A stretch of 64,000 nt of DNA from JAUILH01 sp964230215 (GTDB lineage: Bacteria > Bacteroidota > Bacteroidia > Flavobacteriales_D > JAUILH01): assembly GCA_964230215.1 (NCBI GenBank), contig CAXRGQ010000011.1, positions 124,001 through 188,000 on the forward strand. The letters are read 5' to 3'. The notes beneath the pieces were generated by a model. The model searched no databases, had not been told where the DNA came from, and worked only from the letters and a program-made list of their open reading frames with translations. Positions within the stretch are counted from its first letter, which is position 1. Every line of letters starts with the position of its first letter. Positions 59,562 to 64,000 of this stretch are shown in pieces. The position numbers and the translations under genes are program-made.

Positions 59562-61276
59562 TTGTCTAACTCCTTCGCCAGTTCATCAATACGTTTCTCT
59601 ACAATTTCAAAGAAAGCTTCATCATTATAATTTCTTCCAGTGATCACTTTTTTGACATCCTCATTACTTTCCGGCATAATTTCTTCCATTCCAAATATGG
59701 GAGATGTGAGCATGACATTTGGAAGCATGTTTGTAAAATCAACATTGATACGATCCACCTCCGTGCCTTTTTCACGCGAGCGTGTAACATTATATATTAC
59801 ACTGTTTTTAGGAGCTCCCAACAGTGGAATTGGACTATGAGTTGACACAATGAATTGAATCTTAGGAAACACTCCTGATAGTAATTCTACTAGCTTCTTT
59901 TGCAGTGATGGATGTAAATGAATATCAATTTCGTCGATCAACACAATTCCTTTTAATTCTGATGGGTCGGACACTTCTTTTTGTTGTGCAAATAAGCGGA
60001 GCATCATATCGCCAAACATAGCGACCATGCTCCTTATACCAGACGCTAATTCTTCAAACAAAACCGGCCCGAACTGGTCACCTTCATCATTAGACTCAAT
60101 AAAATAGAATTCACTGTCCGAACTATATTCGTCAGGAACGATCATTCCAGAAAGTGAAGGAATTAATTCAGGCAATAACTCAATAATTTGATCAATTCTT
60201 TCCAGAGCGAATTTGGAAAGGTCAGTTTCCTGTTTTTCTCTTTGCGCAAGCATCCCAAGTAGCTGCTCTTTAACGTTCATTAACAACCCATCAGTATGAA
60301 ACATACTGTAATACAAAGCTGATTTTCTCTGAATTTCCTCGCGTGGTGTGTATTGATCATGTTGGTTCAATCTGGTAGCTCCATACGCAGCAAAACCAAC
60401 AGTAGGAAGAGTATCATTAATTCTCATTTTTGTTTCATTACTACAAACAATCTCGTGAAGCTTGCCGCTTTTTTCTATAAATGCTGATATTACAAAACCT
60501 TCGTGCTTAAATATTTTGCTGGCATTATCATAGTTTTCTACAAATACGGCTGTAAGAGCCTTTAAAATAGAAGACTTGCCAGTACCGTTCATTCCAGTTA
60601 GAAAGATCCACTGCGCTGTTGCCGGAATATCTGTGATTTCAAGTTTCTCTATTGGCTTAATATTTTCGATCTTTATTGATCTCAACACTATATCTGGAGC
60701 CAATAATTGATCGATTTTGAGGTTTTGACGGTACTGGATAACATTATTCAGCCTGGTTTGAAAATCCTCTTCCGGAATAAAACCTATTCGGTTAAAAACC
60801 GGATAGGATTGCTCAAAATAATATTGGGTTTCAACTTCTTGTTGAATTATTTCATCAATGATCTGTTTCTCGTTTTCAAGGAATGACTTGAGGGATTTCA
60901 TGTAGTCTTTACCAAACTCCTCATAGGATCTGTGGAAGTAATATTTCTTATTTTCAACCAATCCTTCAATCTTCCTTGCAACGGTTTTTTGAAAGAAACC
61001 ATACTTAGTTGGCGAATCAAGTGCGGTTAAATCAAGTGAAGTTTCTCCCTCATTGTTAATTACAAAGATGATATTGGGTGTTTTGTTTTTCCAGTCGGAA
61101 CCAGACCAAAAGGAAAGCGCCAGATAATGCTCATTTCCATAGAACCAATAACCTTTTTCGAGTCTACTGTACCGGTTGCTTTTTCGGAGTTTAAATCGAA
61201 AATCAGGATTGCTCTCATGCATCTTCCTAAGCAGTTGAAAAATCTTTTCGTGTTTATGGTGGATTGAGGCTTGCAT
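59558..61276 (-). CDS. ptuA: ABC-like AAA ATPase, PtuA-like, with unfamiliar N-terminal domain
   Basis: 572 residues. From about residue 200 it is an SMC/OLD-like ATPase: Walker A TGMNGTGKSS (about 228-237), signature-like EELASGIRSM (about 408), Walker B GIVLIDEIDIHLHPS (about 437-451) and H-loop STHSP (about 478). This matches PtuA of Septu, as does the HNH gene downstream (4-bp overlap). The first ~195 residues (for example RLEKGYWFYGNEHYLALSFW) are not part of the ATPase, and I do not recognise them. It starts 6 bp after hsdS, so it is in the hsdMS transcript. Confidence 0.78.
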   Translation of the reverse strand: MQASIHHKHEKIFQLLRKMHESNPDFRFKLRKSNRYSRLEKGYWFYGNEHYLALSFWSGSDWKNKTPNIIFVINNEGETSLDLTALDSPTKYGFFQKTVARKIEGLVENKKYYFHRSYEEFGKDYMKSLKSFLENEKQIIDEIIQQEVETQYYFEQSYPVFNRIGFIPEEDFQTRLNNVIQYRQNLKIDQLLAPDIVLRSIKIENIKPIEKLEITDIPATAQWIFLTGMNGTGKSSILKALTAVFVENYDNASKIFKHEGFVISAFIEKSGKLHEIVCSNETKMRINDTLPTVGFAAYGATRLNQHDQYTPREEIQRKSALYYSMFHTDGLLMNVKEQLLGMLAQREKQETDLSKFALERIDQIIELLPELIPSLSGMIVPDEYSSDSEFYFIESNDEGDQFGPVLFEELASGIRSMVAMFGDMMLRLFAQQKEVSDPSELKGIVLIDEIDIHLHPSLQKKLVELLSGVFPKIQFIVSTHSPIPLLGAPKNSVIYNVTRSREKGTEVDRINVDFTNMLPNVMLTSPIFGMEEIMPESNEDVKKVITGRNYNDEAFFEIVEKRIDELAKELDK

Positions 61277-61282
61277 ATGAGG

Positions 61283-62470
61283 CTAAAACACTTGATTGAT
61301 TAAACTTTTTTGAAGGGATCTTGAGTTTTTTAAAGCTTCCTTCGACTGATCAATAGCCTCTTTGAATGCTGAATCCTCTCTGATCAGTTCATTTTGATCA
61401 ACTTCATTTAAAGCTGGTATATTAAATCTCAAGAAAGAATCTGTGTCTATACTCTGTACGGTTGTACCTTCTTTGACACATGCTCTTCTTATTTTTTCAG
61501 CATATGTAGAAAGATATATTCTTACATATTCTTCTGAAAAATTCTCGCATGAAGGCTGAAAAACCTTCAAGTCCTGATTAACAGTGAAATCTGGTTCTAC
61601 TTGGACTATTGGTAAAGTATGCTGTAATATTCCACTCCTCCATACTAAAACCGTACTTCCACCCCTAAATAACTTTGATCTCCCATTGTTAACAGCGTGC
61701 TCAGTAACCATATCGAAAGTGCTATCAATCCTGTCACTTTTCATGTCTTTAGGAGTAACCCATAAGACATTACCATTTTCCCAATACTCTTTTACTTTTT
61801 TTGATGGAGTGCCGCCTGAAATCCACTTACCAATCTCACCCAACGTGCTGAGCCTTGCATTTTCAGAGAACTGAATTATCTTATTTTCTAAAACATGGTG
61901 TTTAGATAGCGACATTTGTTCACTATGCTTGACAATAGCTTCAATCACCTCATCCATAGCCCAAAGTAATTTGGCCAGTTGAGCTTGTTGGTCTTTGGGT
62001 GGGAGGAGGAATTCGTATTGCGCCAAATCACGCCATTTCACTCTTTTTGACATGGTACCAGCAGCATTGGAATTGGCGTAATCCCAAAGTGAATTTGAGT
62101 TCAGTAAAAAGGCTATGAAGCCAGGAACTACTTTGTCATGATTTTCTCTTAAAACAAATGCATCACCGGAACAACAACCATCAAAATCAACTAAAGATGC
62201 CCTTCTCAGATATGCATTTCGTCTCGCAAATAAAATATCACCTGCCTGGAATGCCTTAGCAGAGGAAGCCAAATTTTCAGTTGTTTCCCAAGTCTTAATT
62301 TTAATATCTCCTGAAACAAAGTTTCCTAATCCTACAAATCTGTCGTATTTAGACTCTCCTGGATTGTCAACTCGTTTTGAAATATCTTTCGCTAGGTCAC
62401 CAAGCTTGGTCAACACCCAACTTGATTTATCTAAATTCAAAACCTTATTCTCCATTAAGACACTATCCAT
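61283..62470 (-). CDS. hsdS: type I restriction-modification, specificity subunit S
   Basis: 395 residues with the HsdS layout: two target-recognition domains (about 15-170 and 205-370), each ending in a conserved helix region (PPKDQQAQLAKLLWAMDEVI at about 162-181; the C-terminal helix EAIDQSKEALKNSRSLQKSLINQV). FRGGSTVLVWRSG and QAGDILFARRN are typical TRD motifs. It sets the DNA target for HsdM and HsdR. The start overlaps hsdM by 8 bp; a second ATG five codons in is also possible. The next gene, the PtuA-like ATPase, begins 6 bp on. Confidence 0.9.
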   Translation of the reverse strand: MDSVLMENKVLNLDKSSWVLTKLGDLAKDISKRVDNPGESKYDRFVGLGNFVSGDIKIKTWETTENLASSAKAFQAGDILFARRNAYLRRASLVDFDGCCSGDAFVLRENHDKVVPGFIAFLLNSNSLWDYANSNAAGTMSKRVKWRDLAQYEFLLPPKDQQAQLAKLLWAMDEVIEAIVKHSEQMSLSKHHVLENKIIQFSENARLSTLGEIGKWISGGTPSKKVKEYWENGNVLWVTPKDMKSDRIDSTFDMVTEHAVNNGRSKLFRGGSTVLVWRSGILQHTLPIVQVEPDFTVNQDLKVFQPSCENFSEEYVRIYLSTYAEKIRRACVKEGTTVQSIDTDSFLRFNIPALNEVDQNELIREDSAFKEAIDQSKEALKNSRSLQKSLINQVF

Positions 62471-63926
62471 TTGCTAAGGTTTTAAAAAGTTCATTCATGG
62501 AGTTTTCCAATTTATTACTACTTTCTTCCCAGTCGCTGAGCAACACATTAAAATCTTCTCCTTTAACAGCAACTTCTTTTACAAATAGCTGAACACTGAG
62601 TCTTGCATTTTTATCTTTTAAAATATCTTCTTTATCAACTACCGCAGTGAAAGTATCTTCATCTTCAAAAGTTAAATAAGCATTGTGAATTCGCTCAATA
62701 TGCTTTGGATCTAAATAACTCATTGTCTTCTCGTTTCTCACTTCATTAACAGCTTGAATGAAAAGAACTTTATTTTTTCTCTCAGGTGCCTTATTGTTAT
62801 TGGTAATCAATAAGCATGAAGTCATTGAAGAGTTGTAGAATAGATTAGGACCAAGACTAATTACACACTCCACCAAATCATCTTCTATCATCTTTCTGCG
62901 CATGTCTGCTTCAGAATCTCTAAAGAGTACACCATGAGGCCAAAGCGAAATAGAACGCCCATTCTCTTCATCTAAACTCTTTTGAATATGCTGTTGAAAC
63001 GCATAATCGGCACAGCCTTGTGGTGGCGTACCCCATAAATTACGTCCATAAGGATCATTGACAAACGATTTCTGGTCCCAGGCTTTTATGGAGTATGGAG
63101 GATTGGCTAAAATCACATTAAAAGTTTTCAATTCGTCCTTTTCTATGAAAGCTGGTCTGGCTAAGGTATCGCCACGAACTATACTAAATTCTTCTATGCC
63201 ATGCATAAACATATTCATGCGCGCAATTGCAGAGGTAATGAGGTTGATTTCTTGTCCATACAACTTTAAAGTACGGTATTCTTTGCCTTCTTCTTTAAGG
63301 TGCAAAGCGCAATTTAAAAGCAAACCTCCAGAACCACAGGTTGGGTCATAAACAGATTCGCCTGGTTGTGGATCCATTATCATGGTCATTAACTTAACTA
63401 CTGTTCTATTGGTGTAGAATTCGGCAGCCGTATGACCACTATCATCGGCAAATTCTTTTATAAGATACTCATAGGCATTTCCTAATTGGTCATCTGGTAC
63501 GTTTTTAAGATTCAGTTTGTGCTGAGAATAATGCTCTATAAGATTGGTGAGAGTTTCATCACTGAGGCGGTCTTTATTGGTCCAACTGGCATCACCAAAA
63601 ATGCCGTACAGTGTATCAGGGTTGGCCTTTTCAATTTCGTGCATGGCATGTTGTAAGGCTTGCCCCACATTTGTAGTGGTTTCTCTTACATCCTTCCAAT
63701 GTGCGCCTTTTGGTACCTGGAAGTGATGATTTTCCGCAAAAGAAGCGTATTCCAAATCTCCATCGCTTTCTTCAAGAGCATCTTCATATTCTTCATCGTA
63801 TACATCACATATACGTTTGTAAAACAGGAGCGGGAATATATACTGCTTATAATCACCGGCGTCTATGGTTCCGCGCAATTGGGTAGCTGCACCCCAGAGA
63901 TATTTTTCTAATTCTTTTTGGGTCAT
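62463..63926 (-). CDS. hsdM: type I restriction-modification, DNA methyltransferase subunit M
   Basis: 487 residues. N-terminal HsdM_N helical domain (about 1-130), then the N6-adenine methyltransferase: AdoMet motif VYDPTCGSGGLLL (about 190-202) and catalytic NPPYS in VILANPPYS (about 276). With HsdS it methylates the host target. Its ATG overlaps the TGA of the preceding partial gene (4 bp), so at least one more gene lies upstream in the operon. Confidence 0.95.
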   Translation of the reverse strand: MTQKELEKYLWGAATQLRGTIDAGDYKQYIFPLLFYKRICDVYDEEYEDALEESDGDLEYASFAENHHFQVPKGAHWKDVRETTTNVGQALQHAMHEIEKANPDTLYGIFGDASWTNKDRLSDETLTNLIEHYSQHKLNLKNVPDDQLGNAYEYLIKEFADDSGHTAAEFYTNRTVVKLMTMIMDPQPGESVYDPTCGSGGLLLNCALHLKEEGKEYRTLKLYGQEINLITSAIARMNMFMHGIEEFSIVRGDTLARPAFIEKDELKTFNVILANPPYSIKAWDQKSFVNDPYGRNLWGTPPQGCADYAFQQHIQKSLDEENGRSISLWPHGVLFRDSEADMRRKMIEDDLVECVISLGPNLFYNSSMTSCLLITNNNKAPERKNKVLFIQAVNEVRNEKTMSYLDPKHIERIHNAYLTFEDEDTFTAVVDKEDILKDKNARLSVQLFVKEVAVKGEDFNVLLSDWEESSNKLENSMNELFKTLANG

Positions 63927-64000
63927 GCTTCAATAGTGTAATTTGCGTCTACTTCTCGCATTATTTCGTCAGCCGAAATGTCTCTGCCTTCTGCAAGTCT
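63923..64000 (-). CDS. C-terminal end of a small protein, antitoxin-like (5' end outside window)
   Basis: 25 codons are visible: RLAEGRDISADEIMREVDAN and then YTIEA before the TGA. The form 'AEGR-I-S--E-M-E-' is common at the C-termini of small RelB/Phd-type or CopG-type antitoxins and similar short helical proteins; with so little sequence this is a guess. It overlaps hsdM by 4 bp. Confidence 0.5.
   Translation of the reverse strand, partial: RLAEGRDISADEIMREVDANYTIEA

Overview
The window is AT-rich DNA from a member of the Bacteroidota, most likely Flavobacteriia. The evidence is consistent: several secreted proteins end in type IX secretion (T9SS) type A tails or gliding-motility type B tails; transketolase is split into two genes; parE/parC sit together; and the promoters I can recognise are of the Bacteroidota type (TAnnTTTG at -7, TTG/TTTG at -33, seen best at two tRNA genes and ilvE). 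No rRNA, CRISPR array or insertion sequence was seen.

Layout. 1-20.3 kb: a partial membrane-anchored protein, a NhaC antiporter with an extra-membrane insert, a YwqK/MORN-like secreted protein, an RND/MMPL exporter, a T9SS substrate, ilvE, recQ, a tiny Cys-rich protein, a NatAB-type ABC exporter with an HD hydrolase, a PqiA-like/DUF2157-like membrane pair and two tandem choice-of-anchor-B T9SS proteins. 20.4-29.96 kb: parC/parE, a lipoprotein, ychF, and a T9SS type B adhesin operon. 30.1-36.8 kb: a transketolase operon interrupted by a VWA gene, followed closely by an ECF sigma factor, an anti-sigma-like membrane protein, a Spy-like periplasmic protein, an outer-membrane barrel and a class III aminotransferase. 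36.8-39.8 kb: small genes on the minus strand, a repeat-rich gene-free stretch and tRNA-Ser(GCU). 39.9-49.96 kb: thiolase; a compact operon of a putative caspase-like/methyltransferase fusion, a divergent glutamate racemase, a cytoplasmic NlpC/P60 peptidase and a zinc-ribbon/HhH protein; lemA plus its DUF3137 partner; an orphan PstS; DUF2911 and small proteins. 49.98-52.84 kb: a second large T9SS type B protein.

53.0-64.0 kb is an accessory defence island next to tRNA-Pro(UGG), which is preceded by two decayed tRNA-Pro fragments. On the minus strand the order is: end of a small antitoxin-like gene, hsdM, hsdS, a Septu-like ATPase (PtuA-like) with an unfamiliar N-terminal domain, a PtuB-like HNH nuclease, an operator region with large palindromes, an AbiE-like winged-helix/nucleotidyltransferase pair, hsdR, and an unknown membrane protein. 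Overlapping or near-abutting ends suggest that the modification and specificity subunits are coupled to the Septu-like genes, while the restriction subunit hsdR is coupled to the toxin-antitoxin-like pair and its autoregulatory palindromes. This composite arrangement is the most interesting system in the window.
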